Shown here one piece after another: positions 35,035 through 43,727 of a stretch of 64,000 bases of DNA. Every line of letters starts with the position of its first letter. Position 1 is the first letter of the stretch. The notes below the pieces were generated by a model. That model did not search any database. It saw only the letters and a list, made by a program, of their open reading frames with translations, and was not told where the DNA came from. Origin of the DNA: Flavobacteriaceae bacterium (GTDB lineage Bacteria; Bacteroidota; Bacteroidia; Flavobacteriales; Flavobacteriaceae); the NCBI GenBank assembly GCA_028279515.1, contig JANQNQ010000005.1:1-64000 (forward strand), written 5' to 3'. The position numbers and the translations under genes were made by a program.

Positions 35035-36030
35035 ATGAAAAATACGGTTTCCTTAAAGTCACTAGCGGCAGAACTAAGCATTTCGGTTTCTACAGTTTCA
35101 AAAGCGTTGAATGACAGCGAAGAAATAAGCCAGCAAACCAAAGAACGGGTAAGAAGATTGGCCGAACTTAGGAGTTATACACCCAACCCTATTGCATTGC
35201 GCTTAAGACAACAGAAGACGATGCAGATCGGAGTGATATTGCCCAACATTGAAAACCCATTTTTTGCCTCTGTTTTAAAAGGAATTGACCAAGTAGTGAA
35301 CAATTCAGATTTTAACATGATGACCTTCTTTAGTAACGAAGATCTAAATAAGGAAAAAGAATACTTGGATTTCTTATCGAAAGGAAGCGTAGATGGAATC
35401 CTGCTTTGCATGGCTGAAGAAACCAACAAAAAGAAAACCTATGAGCATATTTTGGAGGTGAGCGAAAAAGGAATTCCCTTGGTGCTATTTGATCGTATCC
35501 CATCACAGTCATTGGGCCTTCATTCGATCAAAGTAAATGATGTTGAAAGTGTTCAGAATGCTTTTGACCATTTGGCCCAACGCAATTGCAAAAAAATAGC
35601 GTTTGTTTCAAACATTCCAACACTGATTGTGGGAAAACTACGAGAGGAAGGCTATATGTCAAAAGTAGAAAATCCATTACTGATAGTATCTGACGAAGTA
35701 GCCGATTTAGAGCAGCAGCTTATAAAAGCAATAGGTGAAAACAAGATAGATGGGATCATAGCCGCTGACATCATCGCAACTTTGGTATGTAAAAGTACAG
35801 TACAACGTCAAGACCACTCATTTAAGAAAGATATTTCTCTAATAGGTTACGTTAGTGAGACACATAATGCACTAGAAACCCCTAAGATAACCTACATCAA
35901 TCAACACCCCAAGAAAATAGGAATTACATCAGCTAATATATTGCTTAAAGAAATGCTCTCGAAAACTAAAAGAACCAAGCCAGAAGAGCTGATTTTACCC
36001 ACCCAAATTGTTCAAGGAGAAACCAGTTAA
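35035..36030 (+). CDS. LacI-family transcriptional regulator
   Basis: 331 residues. N-terminal LacI HTH with hinge helix: VSLKSLAAELSISVSTVSKALND, then ERVRRLAELRSYTPNPIALRLR. A type I periplasmic-binding-protein domain follows (MQIGVILPNIENPFF, VDGILLCMAEET, GIPLVLFDRIP, KKIAFVSN). The family represses or activates sugar genes in response to a small sugar ligand. Its place directly behind the laminarin operon, same strand, makes it the likely regulator, with a laminarin-derived sugar as effector. The ligand is not deducible. The effector domain is slightly short around residues 200-230 (IPTLIVGKLREEGYMSKVEN), where the usual 'R..G' segment is altered. Confidence 0.9.
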   Translation: MKNTVSLKSLAAELSISVSTVSKALNDSEEISQQTKERVRRLAELRSYTPNPIALRLRQQKTMQIGVILPNIENPFFASVLKGIDQVVNNSDFNMMTFFSNEDLNKEKEYLDFLSKGSVDGILLCMAEETNKKKTYEHILEVSEKGIPLVLFDRIPSQSLGLHSIKVNDVESVQNAFDHLAQRNCKKIAFVSNIPTLIVGKLREEGYMSKVENPLLIVSDEVADLEQQLIKAIGENKIDGIIAADIIATLVCKSTVQRQDHSFKKDISLIGYVSETHNALETPKITYINQHPKKIGITSANILLKEMLSKTKRTKPEELILPTQIVQGETS

Positions 36031-36067
36031 AAAAAGGCTACCTAATCCTAAGATCAGATAGCCTTTA
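36031..36067. terminator. Bidirectional terminator between convergent genes
   Basis: AAAAAGGCTA and TAGCCTTT form the stem (36033-36040 / 36059-36066) with A-tract on one side and T-tract on the other, so it can serve the LacI-type gene from the left and the protease gene from the right. Confidence 0.75.
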
Positions 36068-36093
36068 AGGCGTTCATAGAGTATGCTCCCAAA

Positions 36094-38343
36094 TCATTGC
36101 TTTATAATACGCCTAACAGTTTGTTTATTTCCTTTTTTAATAGCTACTAGATACAATCCACTTTGTATACCTCGTATATCAACTGATTCTTCAAAGCTGT
36201 CGCTTTGTAGGTTTTCGTAAACGGTATGCTGTACACGTCTTCCCATAAGATCAAACAATGATATTGAGATAGGGTCATTAGCGTCTGTTTTGAACGAAAC
36301 ATTGAAGGTATCCTTGGCAGGATTTGGCCATAAATCGAGGTTTTCTATACCGAAATCCGTTACGCTCAATGATCCACTAATGATGAAATTTGTCGAGTTA
36401 ACATTGTAAAACAGATGATTGCTCCCTGCAACCATAATGCGGGCTTGGGAGGTGTTAACACTAGGTACTGTAATGGTGGCGCTCCCGTTATTGGGCAATC
36501 CAGACGCGATGGTCTGGGAAAAGGTAGCGCCACCGTCCAGCGATAACAAAATATCTACATTCGCACAATTTACAGGTGCGTTATTAGTATTGGCAACATT
36601 CCAGGTGACGGTCTGTGTTGAACCTACACCCCAGTCTACTGCGGTATCCTGAGAGGTAACTCTGAAGGGGCCTGCACTGCTATCAACATTTATGACGACA
36701 TTATCACTGTCAGTGCTTGCACCGCCAGCAACATTATCTCTAACGGTCAATCTAAAATTCATGGTTCTTGTTACTGCAGGAATCACTTCCCAAGTAGAGA
36801 AGGTCAATCCAGAAAGCACCGTGGGCAAAGCCGGCATATATCTGTCGGGAGACGAAGAGGGCGAAACGGATCTAAAAGCCGGGCCAATGGTTGAAGCTGA
36901 GCTCGGCGGCATGGCAGCAGGCTGTGCATCCATTTGTTCCCAGCAATAAGAAAGGCTGTTTCCAGCGTCTGGGTCAGACCCAGCACCTCTCAAGATAAAG
37001 GGAGTTGAAGCCGGAATCGTATAATCACTTCCTGCATTAGCTGTTGGAGCTGTATTATTTGTATCAGATTGAGCGGCGCAGGTGCTATTGCCAAATATAA
37101 GATTGCTCCACATCTCCTGAATGTTTATCGCATTAAAGTAATCATCACTATTGTTTTGAACATTTGGGGAACAAATACCAGCATAGCCCATAATGGTTGA
37201 AGCACTTCCAGGCTCAACCGAAACACTCGAACGCTGGCAATTGTTATTTTGAGTATGGTTAGCGCCATATTGATGCCCCATTTCATGAGCAACGTAGTCC
37301 ACATCGAAGGGGTCGCCGATCGGAGCGCCCAATCCTGTCACGCCTTCAGCTTTGTAGCTTGCACAAGGAGCATTGAGTGCTGCGACACCGCCACCTCCAG
37401 TACTGAAAACATGACCAATATCGTAGTTAGCAGATCCTATGGTCACATCTAAAGCCGTTTGGTTTTGACCAAGCATGGCAAAGCCATCATTATTGGTATA
37501 AGGGTCGGTGCCTCCGTTGAGGTAAATGACATCTTCATTATTACTTACCAGAACCATAGTGACTGCTAGGTCTCGTTCAAAGATTCCATTGACACGAGTC
37601 ATGGTGGTGTTCATGGCCGACAAAACAGCTGCTTTTTTCACGGCATCAGAGGCCGAAGGGCTTACCCCTTGGTTACTAAGGTGATATTGGGCATATTCAC
37701 CTGTACACGCTAAAGCCAGTCTAAAGGTTCTCAATTTTCCATCATTGGCGTTTCGTTCGATAGTAGTATGACTTAACGGAGTGCGTTGACCAACACTGGT
37801 GGTAAGGCATTCAAATGCCCTGTCGTTAACAGGGAGGTCGTTTCGAGAATAACATATGTAATGGTCTGTGTTTTTAGTATAAGGGTCGATATAGACCGTT
37901 TTATGATTCACCGATGAGATCATAACGTGAAGTCCCAAGGGAGAATAGCTAAATCGAGCAGTTGCTGAAGGATCATCAATTCCCTGGCCTATAAAAGATT
38001 GAATATTTGGGAATTTTCGTTGTAGGTCACTTTCAAGAATCGAAGCTTCCTGAATACGAAATTTATGAACCTTGCCGTTCGCAACCGGAAGCTCAACAAT
38101 AGTATTAGACGGCATTTGCAACTCTCTTGCCGGCGCTTGGTTTAAAATCGCTTGTAAAGTGCTTCTGTTCAATTTGTAGATATCATACTTGAGTGGCATC
38201 GCCATACGTGAGATGATTTCTCTTGATTGGATTTTGCTAGCATCCTGAAGGGTCCAAAGAGGGGTTTGTTCTTGTGCTGTGAGCCCTGAAAAAAGAAAAA
38301 TCAGTGCCAGCCAAAGCGGTGTTGTTTTGATCTTGGTTTTCAT
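36094..38343 (-). CDS. Secreted reprolysin-like zinc metalloprotease with T9SS sorting domain
   Basis: The start at 38343 gives the signal peptide MKTKIKTTPLWLALIFLFSGLTAQ; a longer frame from 38373 adds ten unlikely residues. 749 residues: propeptide (about 25-205), protease domain (about 210-430) with the zinc site VAHEMGHQYGANHTQ (first His near residue 353) and the following IMGY that suits a Met-turn, then a PKD/cadherin-like Ig unit (TANAGSDYTIPAS...), a second beta-sandwich (VTSQDTAVDWGVGSTQTVTW) and a T9SS type A sorting domain (LWPNPAKDTFNVSF ... GLYLVAIKKG). It is likely an extracellular protease of the reprolysin (M12B-like) family common in Flavobacteriia. It is monocistronic. Confidence 0.9.
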   Translation of the reverse strand: MKTKIKTTPLWLALIFLFSGLTAQEQTPLWTLQDASKIQSREIISRMAMPLKYDIYKLNRSTLQAILNQAPARELQMPSNTIVELPVANGKVHKFRIQEASILESDLQRKFPNIQSFIGQGIDDPSATARFSYSPLGLHVMISSVNHKTVYIDPYTKNTDHYICYSRNDLPVNDRAFECLTTSVGQRTPLSHTTIERNANDGKLRTFRLALACTGEYAQYHLSNQGVSPSASDAVKKAAVLSAMNTTMTRVNGIFERDLAVTMVLVSNNEDVIYLNGGTDPYTNNDGFAMLGQNQTALDVTIGSANYDIGHVFSTGGGGVAALNAPCASYKAEGVTGLGAPIGDPFDVDYVAHEMGHQYGANHTQNNNCQRSSVSVEPGSASTIMGYAGICSPNVQNNSDDYFNAINIQEMWSNLIFGNSTCAAQSDTNNTAPTANAGSDYTIPASTPFILRGAGSDPDAGNSLSYCWEQMDAQPAAMPPSSASTIGPAFRSVSPSSSPDRYMPALPTVLSGLTFSTWEVIPAVTRTMNFRLTVRDNVAGGASTDSDNVVINVDSSAGPFRVTSQDTAVDWGVGSTQTVTWNVANTNNAPVNCANVDILLSLDGGATFSQTIASGLPNNGSATITVPSVNTSQARIMVAGSNHLFYNVNSTNFIISGSLSVTDFGIENLDLWPNPAKDTFNVSFKTDANDPISISLFDLMGRRVQHTVYENLQSDSFEESVDIRGIQSGLYLVAIKKGNKQTVRRIIKQ

Positions 38344-38764
38344 CGTAAGGGATTGATGTGTGTAAAATAACAACAGTAAAAAAAAGGATTACCCTGATTT
38401 TAGGTTGAAATTGTACTTGGTTATTGGTTAATGACTTTGAATATGTACGTTGAAAAATTACCGTTTTGATGTAATCACATCAAGTTTTAACAAACTCCTT
38501 TACAAAAGAGAGTTCAACACATTTGAAAGTAGTGGGTATTTCTATAATTTGAAGAAGCTTAAAGATATGATATTTAGTTGATTTTCTGCTCAAAACATAT
38601 CATGGTTTGTACGTTTGACTAGAGCACAACCAATAGCTAACAACTAAAAACCAAGAACCAAGAACTAATAATAGGGCTTTTTCCTGTTGATTTTCAGGAA
38701 GTTATTACGTTAAATTTGAATATACCTGATCAAATTATTTCGTTATTAACCAAAAAATGAAGTC
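38344..38764. other. 421-bp divergent intergenic region
   Basis: No gene seen. It holds short tandem AACCAAGA-type repetition near 38648-38668 and the promoter for the gene at 38765 (listed separately). A TGATGTAATCACATCA-like inverted repeat at about 38467-38482 could be an operator for either gene. Confidence 0.55.
38687..38718 (+). promoter_or_regulatory. Bacteroidota-type promoter for the Cys-rich lipoprotein gene
   Basis: A TTG at 38687-38689 and a perfect -7 box TAAATTTG (38711-38718, consensus TAnnTTTG) are 21 bp apart. The start codon is 47 bp downstream, which leaves a leader of about 40 bases. Confidence 0.55.
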
Positions 38765-39877
38765 ATGAAAACAAGAACGACTATACTCCCCCTGATCGTT
38801 AAAGTATTGGCTGTGTTTCTTACGCTAAGCTTCAGTAGCTGTTGTAAGAACGTTCCAAAAATGAAGATCAATAACATAGAGGGGCCAACAAAAGAAGATT
38901 GCGGGGGATTTAAATGGGTGGTTCAACTTGAACTCGAAAAGAACTCGCCCAAAGGGGGTTGGTTTGTGCAAGAACTTACCATTAAAAGAAGCATTGATAA
39001 AAAATGCCCAAGTGACTGTGATGCTGAAGATATCACCTATTACGAAGCCTGGAAGGTAAATGCAGGAAAGAAAGTGACCACTTATGCACAAGGAGGTGAT
39101 AAAGAAGACGACACTTATCAATTGCCCAATTGTCCAGGCACCGAGGGATCTTCTAGTTACAAAGGAAAGGTCCGCTTTTTTGAAAACCTGACTTTGCCAG
39201 CCGATTTCAAAGCAAACAATCCAAAAACCTATGCTGGGATCTTACCATCCACTACAAAAAAGCCTAAATTCTGGAAAGCGAAATGTGCATTAGACCATAA
39301 TTTGGATTCCAAGTGGAATTGTTGTGAAGACCCCAAAAAACATGACTTAACTACAGTACCCGATATGAGTAAAAAAGAAAAGGAAAAAAAGAAACCAGGA
39401 GGTGGAAAGATATTTCAACTTTTGGGTGAGGCAAAAGCTTGGACCCATGGTGATGGATACAGCGATAATGACAATGTTTACATGCTCAATGTGGCCAGAG
39501 TCTTGATACAATCTAGCCAAAGTGAGGACCCTATAGAACAGTTAGATATCAAAGAATCACTTGCCACTTACACGGACCATTATCGCGGGGACTTAGACGA
39601 ACTGTCTAAGGTATACATACTATTGCGCTTTTTGTACGATGTACCTAATAGTACCCCAATAGAAAATGCCAAAGTATTTGGCGGATGGATGAAACCTTCA
39701 GAAATGATACAAGGAGAGACCTTTGACATGCTTTGGCCTGTCGCCAATGTTCAAAGCAAAACAGGCCCCATGGTGCCAAAAGTCGTGGATACATTCAAAG
39801 GATATACAGGAGTGGGTTATGACGCCATGGGCGAGTACGATTATTTTAATGAGAATTTCTCCTTGAGACCGTTTTAA
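38765..39877 (+). CDS. Cys-rich lipoprotein of unknown function (370 aa)
   Basis: Lipoprotein signal with lipobox TLSFSSC directly followed by a second Cys. The mature protein has several Cys pairs or near-pairs (KKCPSDCDAED, LPNCPGTEG, AKCALDH, WNCCEDPKKHD), suggesting disulfides or metal binding, and a Lys/Glu-rich linker at about 200-212 (KKEKEKKKPGGG). The C-terminal half is helical up to YILLRFLYDVPN, then strand-like with KVFGGWMKPSE. The end (AMGEYDYFNENFSLRPF) is aromatic. I do not recognise any family. It stands alone with its own promoter; the 3' end runs into a REP-like repeat. Confidence 0.7.
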   Translation: MKTRTTILPLIVKVLAVFLTLSFSSCCKNVPKMKINNIEGPTKEDCGGFKWVVQLELEKNSPKGGWFVQELTIKRSIDKKCPSDCDAEDITYYEAWKVNAGKKVTTYAQGGDKEDDTYQLPNCPGTEGSSSYKGKVRFFENLTLPADFKANNPKTYAGILPSTTKKPKFWKAKCALDHNLDSKWNCCEDPKKHDLTTVPDMSKKEKEKKKPGGGKIFQLLGEAKAWTHGDGYSDNDNVYMLNVARVLIQSSQSEDPIEQLDIKESLATYTDHYRGDLDELSKVYILLRFLYDVPNSTPIENAKVFGGWMKPSEMIQGETFDMLWPVANVQSKTGPMVPKVVDTFKGYTGVGYDAMGEYDYFNENFSLRPF

Positions 39878-39878
39878 T

Positions 39879-39906
39879 GTCATTTCCGCGAAAGCGGGAA
39901 TCTCAT
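39879..39906. repeat. REP-like palindrome
   Basis: TTTCCGCGAAAGCGGGAA core (GTCATTTCCGCG...). The same palindrome family (TTCCTGCGAAAGCAGGAATCT) recurs at 42334, 44241, 44371, 51248 and 60905 in this window, always just behind stop codons or between genes. Confidence 0.75.
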
Positions 39907-39961
39907 AGAAAAAAGTAGCAGTCTCAATACTCATATCTCACTACTCAATACTAAAAGCTAA

Positions 39962-40936
39962 TTACTGCTTCCTAAGCTGAATAAAGACCGGAAAATGGTC
40001 GCTATACCCACCCAAGTACTTACGACCCACGTAGGTTCTAAATGGATTGCCTTTGTAGCGACCTTTCCATTCGGCTAAGAAGCGATCATTGAATACATCG
40101 GCATGGGCAAATTTGTGGCCTTTCCCATCCGTTTCGAAGAAGTTGTGGCTAAAGATAATTTGATCAAAGAGATTCCATTGTCCTTTGTAGTTGAGGCTTC
40201 CTTTTTCATAAGAGAGTAAGGTCTCCATCGGGTTATAAAGTCCGTCGGTGACCAAGTGTTTTTTGATACTATTGCTAAACGGGTCATCGTTGAAATCGCC
40301 CATGATAATTACCTTGGCATCTGGGTCATTGGCTTTAATGTCTGCAACAATACCTTGCGCTCTTTGTGCGGCGATAACACGTTTGTATTCGGTTTCATTA
40401 GCACCATCACGACGCGAAGGCCAGTGATTCACAAGTACATGAACATATTCCCCATTGAGCGCCCCAGAAACCTTAAGGATGTCTCGAGTGCGATCGGGTT
40501 CTCCTCGTTCGTCAAGCAATTCTAAAGAAAACACCTCGCTATGATCCACCTCAAAATAACGCTTTTGAAAAATCAGCCCCGTATCAATACCACGTTCGTC
40601 TGGCGAATCGTAATGAACGATATCGTAATCTTTGTTCTTTAAGTGTTTGCTCTCAATAAGGTCTTCGAGCACTCGTTTATTCTCTACTTCAGCTACACCA
40701 ACAATTGCTGGTGCCTTCTGCGCTTGGTCATAGCCAACATTTGAAATAGCCGTTCCCAGTTTGTATAGTTTCTTCTCATAGCGCTTTTTGTTCCAGCGTT
40801 TTTTACCCTCCTTGGTAAAGTCGTCATCCAACGTGTAAGGGTTGTCTTCTGTATCAAATAAGTTCTCCAGATTGTAAAAGGCAACTGTATGAATATCATT
40901 GCCCGTGTTTTTTTTGCCGAAGATCGAAAAGGCCAT
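39962..40936 (-). CDS. Endonuclease/exonuclease/phosphatase family protein
   Basis: ATG at 40936 is chosen over an upstream GTG at 40978. The 324-residue product lacks a signal peptide. EEP-fold motifs: VAFYNLENLFDT (catalytic Asn/Glu strand), GVAEVENKRVLEDL (Mg-binding Glu), VLVNHWPSRRDG (catalytic His), IIMGDFNDDPFS (Asp/Asn pair) and GGYSDHFPVFIQL (the final SDH). This is the DNase I/sphingomyelinase superfamily; the substrate (nucleic acid or phosphoester) cannot be told. It is divergent from hflX, and a REP-like element lies downstream. Confidence 0.9.
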   Translation of the reverse strand: MAFSIFGKKNTGNDIHTVAFYNLENLFDTEDNPYTLDDDFTKEGKKRWNKKRYEKKLYKLGTAISNVGYDQAQKAPAIVGVAEVENKRVLEDLIESKHLKNKDYDIVHYDSPDERGIDTGLIFQKRYFEVDHSEVFSLELLDERGEPDRTRDILKVSGALNGEYVHVLVNHWPSRRDGANETEYKRVIAAQRAQGIVADIKANDPDAKVIIMGDFNDDPFSNSIKKHLVTDGLYNPMETLLSYEKGSLNYKGQWNLFDQIIFSHNFFETDGKGHKFAHADVFNDRFLAEWKGRYKGNPFRTYVGRKYLGGYSDHFPVFIQLRKQ

Positions 40937-41039
40937 AGGATGTTTTTTAGAGATTGAAGGGTTTTGGTTTACGATCACAAACCTAGCGATTTAAAGAGTT
41001 TATCGTACCAAAACATAATACAAAATACAAGATCTTCGT

Positions 41040-41047
41040 TAACTTTG
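41040..41047 (+). promoter_or_regulatory. -7 promoter box of hflX
   Basis: TAACTTTG matches the Bacteroidota -7 consensus TAnnTTTG exactly and lies 17 bp before the start codon, predicting a very short leader. No clear -33 TTTG is seen. Confidence 0.5.
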
Positions 41048-41064
41048 CACTTTCAATCGAGGAT

Positions 41065-42279
41065 ATGCTAGAAAAGAAGACGTTAGATTATGAAAAGACG
41101 GTACTTGTTGGAATGATCAACAAAGACCAAAATGAAGAAAAACTCAAAGAGTACCTAGACGAGCTTGAGTTCTTGACCTACACCGCCGGTGGTGAAGTGG
41201 TCAAGCGTTTTAGCCAGCGTTTGGATGTGCCCAATCCCAAGACGTTTATTGGTTCTGGGAAGATGGAAGAGGTCGAGACTTTTGTGACCGAACATGAGAT
41301 CGGTACCGTGATCTTTGATGACGAATTGACGCCGGCACAACAAAAGAACATCGAGCGAACCCTGCGTTGCAAGATCTTGGACCGTACAGGGTTGATCTTG
41401 GACATCTTCGCGCAGCGCGCTCAGACCAGTTACGCCCGTACACAAGTTGAATTAGCCCAATACGAATATTTGTTACCTCGATTGGTCGGACTTTGGACAC
41501 ACCTTGAACGTCAACGAGGGGGTATTGGAATGCGTGGCCCGGGTGAAACCGAGATCGAGACCGATAGACGTATTGTGCGCGACCGTATCGCGTTGTTGAA
41601 AAAGAAGCTCGAAAAGATTGACCGTCAGATGGAAACGCAACGCGGTAACCGGGGGAAACTGGTACGTGTGGCTTTAGTAGGATATACCAACGTAGGTAAG
41701 TCTACGCTGATGAATGTGGTGAGTAAAAGTGAGGTATTTGCCGAAAATAAATTGTTCGCAACCCTTGACACGACTGTTCGTAAAGTGGTAATCGGAAACT
41801 TGCCGTTTCTACTAAGTGATACAGTAGGGTTTATCAGGAAACTACCAACACAATTGGTAGAGTCCTTTAAAAGTACATTGGATGAGGTACGCGAAGCAGA
41901 CCTATTATTACACGTAGTTGATATTTCGCACCCTAACTTCGAAGAACACATAGACTCAGTAAACCAGATTCTTGGAGAGATCAAGAGCTTGGATAAACCA
42001 ACCATCATGGTCTTTAACAAGATCGATAATTACGAACCTGAGGTAATCGATGAAGACGACCTTGTGACTGAACGTACCAAGGCACACTACACCCTTGACG
42101 AGTGGAAACAAACCTGGATGAGCAAGATGGGTGACGAGAATACCTTGTTCATTTCGGCATTGAACAAAGAAAATTTAGAAGGATTTCGAAAGAAGGTGTA
42201 CGAAGCGGTTCGTGAGATTCATATCACACGCTTTCCATACAACCACTTCCTGTATCCTGAATACACTGAAGGGCAGTAG
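41065..42279 (+). CDS. hflX: GTPase HflX
   Basis: 404 residues, normal family length. The N-terminal HflX domain carries FIGSGKMEEV and the conserved DRTGLILDIFAQRAQT; the linker has GGIGMRGPGETEIETDRR. The GTPase domain has G1 GYTNVGKST, G3 DTVGF and G4 NKID, with FISALNKENLEGF as G5 region. HflX binds the 50S subunit and splits stalled or stress-inactivated ribosomes. The gene is monocistronic, with its own promoter. The region behind it is full of repeats. Confidence 0.96.
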   Translation: MLEKKTLDYEKTVLVGMINKDQNEEKLKEYLDELEFLTYTAGGEVVKRFSQRLDVPNPKTFIGSGKMEEVETFVTEHEIGTVIFDDELTPAQQKNIERTLRCKILDRTGLILDIFAQRAQTSYARTQVELAQYEYLLPRLVGLWTHLERQRGGIGMRGPGETEIETDRRIVRDRIALLKKKLEKIDRQMETQRGNRGKLVRVALVGYTNVGKSTLMNVVSKSEVFAENKLFATLDTTVRKVVIGNLPFLLSDTVGFIRKLPTQLVESFKSTLDEVREADLLLHVVDISHPNFEEHIDSVNQILGEIKSLDKPTIMVFNKIDNYEPEVIDEDDLVTERTKAHYTLDEWKQTWMSKMGDENTLFISALNKENLEGFRKKVYEAVREIHITRFPYNHFLYPEYTEGQ

Positions 42280-42333
42280 GAAGCCCCCTAACCCTTAAAG
42301 GGGAATTAGTCTGTGGCCTTGCCTTTGGTCGTT

Positions 42334-42358
42334 GTCATTCCTGCGAAAGCAGGAATCT
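42334..42358. repeat. REP-like palindrome
   Basis: GTCATTCCTGCGAAAGCAGGAATCT: the stem ATTCCTGC / GCAGGAAT is perfect with GAAA as loop. It belongs to the family at 39879, 44241, 44371, 51248 and 60905. Confidence 0.85.
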
Positions 42359-42671
42359 GTTTCCTTCTTAACTTCCCTCCTAAAAAGGAGGGACTAAGGG
42401 AGGTGTATAAGATTTACATGGAGTTTTTACACACCCCTCCATCCCCTCTTTTTAGAGGGGAGGTGCCTTTCTATCCAATATTCAATAATTAAAGATTCGA
42501 AATTTGTAACCGCGTGATTGATTGAGGCTCTGTTGGAACTCATCAATTGTCACATCGAGCACTATCGAAACCAAAATATATTTTGGTTGAAGATATCTGC
42601 CAAAGGCAGTCGAGATGCAAATTGATAGCGACTGCCGAAAGCAAGGTGCCGTTAGGCACACGCCCAAAAAG

Positions 42672-42705
42672 AAAAAACCTCCGTCATTTGACGAAGGCTT
42701 TTTTA
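42672..42705. terminator. Terminator between hflX and the DUF3078 gene
   Basis: An A-tract, CCTCCGTC, a short loop, GACGAAGG and a T-tract form an imperfect but well-placed hairpin usable in both directions. Confidence 0.6.
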
Positions 42706-42721
42706 GTTTATACGTTTGGAT

Positions 42722-42783
42722 GTTTATGAGTTTAGTGTATACTGTTTTGCTTCTAAACAGTTAAACGATTAAACTTATAAACT
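42722..42783. repeat. AT-rich intergenic repeat, copy 1
   Basis: GTTTATGAGTTTAG...TGTTTTGCTT...CTAAAC...TTAACGATTAAAC-type sequence that recurs in diverged form at 44757-44853. The ends are roughly inverted (GTTTATGAGTTTAG versus AAACTTATAAAC). Confidence 0.5.
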
Positions 42784-42786
42784 TTA

Positions 42787-43635
42787 TTAGAATCCGTAGT
42801 TAACCCCTAGGCCAAATACTTCTCTTGTTTGAAACCCTCTAAATGCGTTGTCGTCATAGATGGTTTGAAACGCCAAATTAGCAGATAAGTATTTGTTGAT
42901 GGTCATCACCAAGTTCATGGTGTAATCAAGGTCAACATTTTGTGGGTCTTCAAGGTAGTTGGTGTACAAGTTCAAGATGTTCTCCATAGAAACGTTCTCC
43001 ATGATATTGAACTTGTAGTAACCGCTGATTGAAGCTCCAAACTCGAAACGCGTACTCTTTCCTTCTTCAACACCAAAATAGGCATCATCAGGAAGCGTCA
43101 AGTCCTTGTCAACAAAGATGAAACGTGCTGTTGCTGGAGCAAAGTTTACTTTTAAGTTGTCGCTCTTCTTCCATAACATACCAGGCCCTACTTGTAGATA
43201 AGCAGGTGAAAACAACTTTGTTGGTCCTTCGGTATCGCCGTCTAGGTCGTCAGCAAATTGTGTTTTGAAGTTCAAGAAACCAGAGTAGTACCAGTTTCCG
43301 CTGGCATGCTTTCCATAAATGGTGTTGAACTCAAAGCGGTCGTCTGATTTTTGAGTGTCTTGTCCTTTGATCTTTGTGAGTCCGAAGGCAGCAATGATCT
43401 TGTTGTCCCAAGTATATCCATCACCTAGATAGTTAAAGTCGTAGTTAATACCCAAAGTTCCAGAGATGTTGCTCTGACCTCCAGCAACCCAATTGTCAAA
43501 CGAAGATTGGTTTAATAGAAAAGAGATATTTCCGGTTTTGGTCCAACCTTGTTTTGGTTCTTCTGTGGCCTCATCCTGTGCAAAGGCAGCAGCTCCTACT
43601 AGCATCAATGCGAATGATAAGATAGTTTTCTTCAT
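42787..43635 (-). CDS. DUF3078 outer-membrane beta-barrel-like protein
   Basis: ATG at 43635 gives the signal peptide MKKTILSFALMLVGAAAFAQ. The 282-residue product has the DUF3078 pattern: GWTKTGNISFLLNQSSFDNW, AGGQSNISGTLGINYDFNY, then repeated amphipathic strands with short turns up to the last strand FGLGVNYGF, which ends in Phe like many outer-membrane barrels. Function is not established. The gene lies at the far end of the SUF neighbourhood but has a perfect -7 box of its own (43658-43665, minus strand TATTTTTG), so it is probably transcribed independently. Confidence 0.85.
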   Translation of the reverse strand: MKKTILSFALMLVGAAAFAQDEATEEPKQGWTKTGNISFLLNQSSFDNWVAGGQSNISGTLGINYDFNYLGDGYTWDNKIIAAFGLTKIKGQDTQKSDDRFEFNTIYGKHASGNWYYSGFLNFKTQFADDLDGDTEGPTKLFSPAYLQVGPGMLWKKSDNLKVNFAPATARFIFVDKDLTLPDDAYFGVEEGKSTRFEFGASISGYYKFNIMENVSMENILNLYTNYLEDPQNVDLDYTMNLVMTINKYLSANLAFQTIYDDNAFRGFQTREVFGLGVNYGF

Positions 43636-43657
43636 GTCGTCAAGTTTAATTTCGGTG

Positions 43658-43665
43658 CAAAAATA
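43658..43665 (-). promoter_or_regulatory. -7 promoter box of the DUF3078 gene
   Basis: On the minus strand TATTTTTG matches TAnnTTTG exactly, 22 bp before the start codon at 43635. Confidence 0.5.
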
Positions 43666-43727
43666 ACCAATGTTCTTGTAATAGAAGTACGACAAGAAGC
43701 ACGAAATGGATTTTCGATAAAGTGCTA

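Larger units (their letters stand above)
42280..42786. other. 507-bp convergent intergenic region with repeats and terminator
   Basis: No gene was found. It contains C/T-rich 'CCCTCCT...AGGAGGG' inverted repeats (42376-42400 and 42434-42463), one REP-like palindrome (42334-42358), a terminator near 42672-42705 and a 60-bp AT-rich element (42722-42783) that recurs at 44757. Such mosaic repeat regions are frequent between convergent genes in Flavobacteriaceae. Confidence 0.65.

Noticed and set aside
41625-42020. A 131-codon minus-strand frame inside hflX.
   Set aside because: HflX is unambiguous across this stretch (GTPase motifs), so the frame is a shadow.
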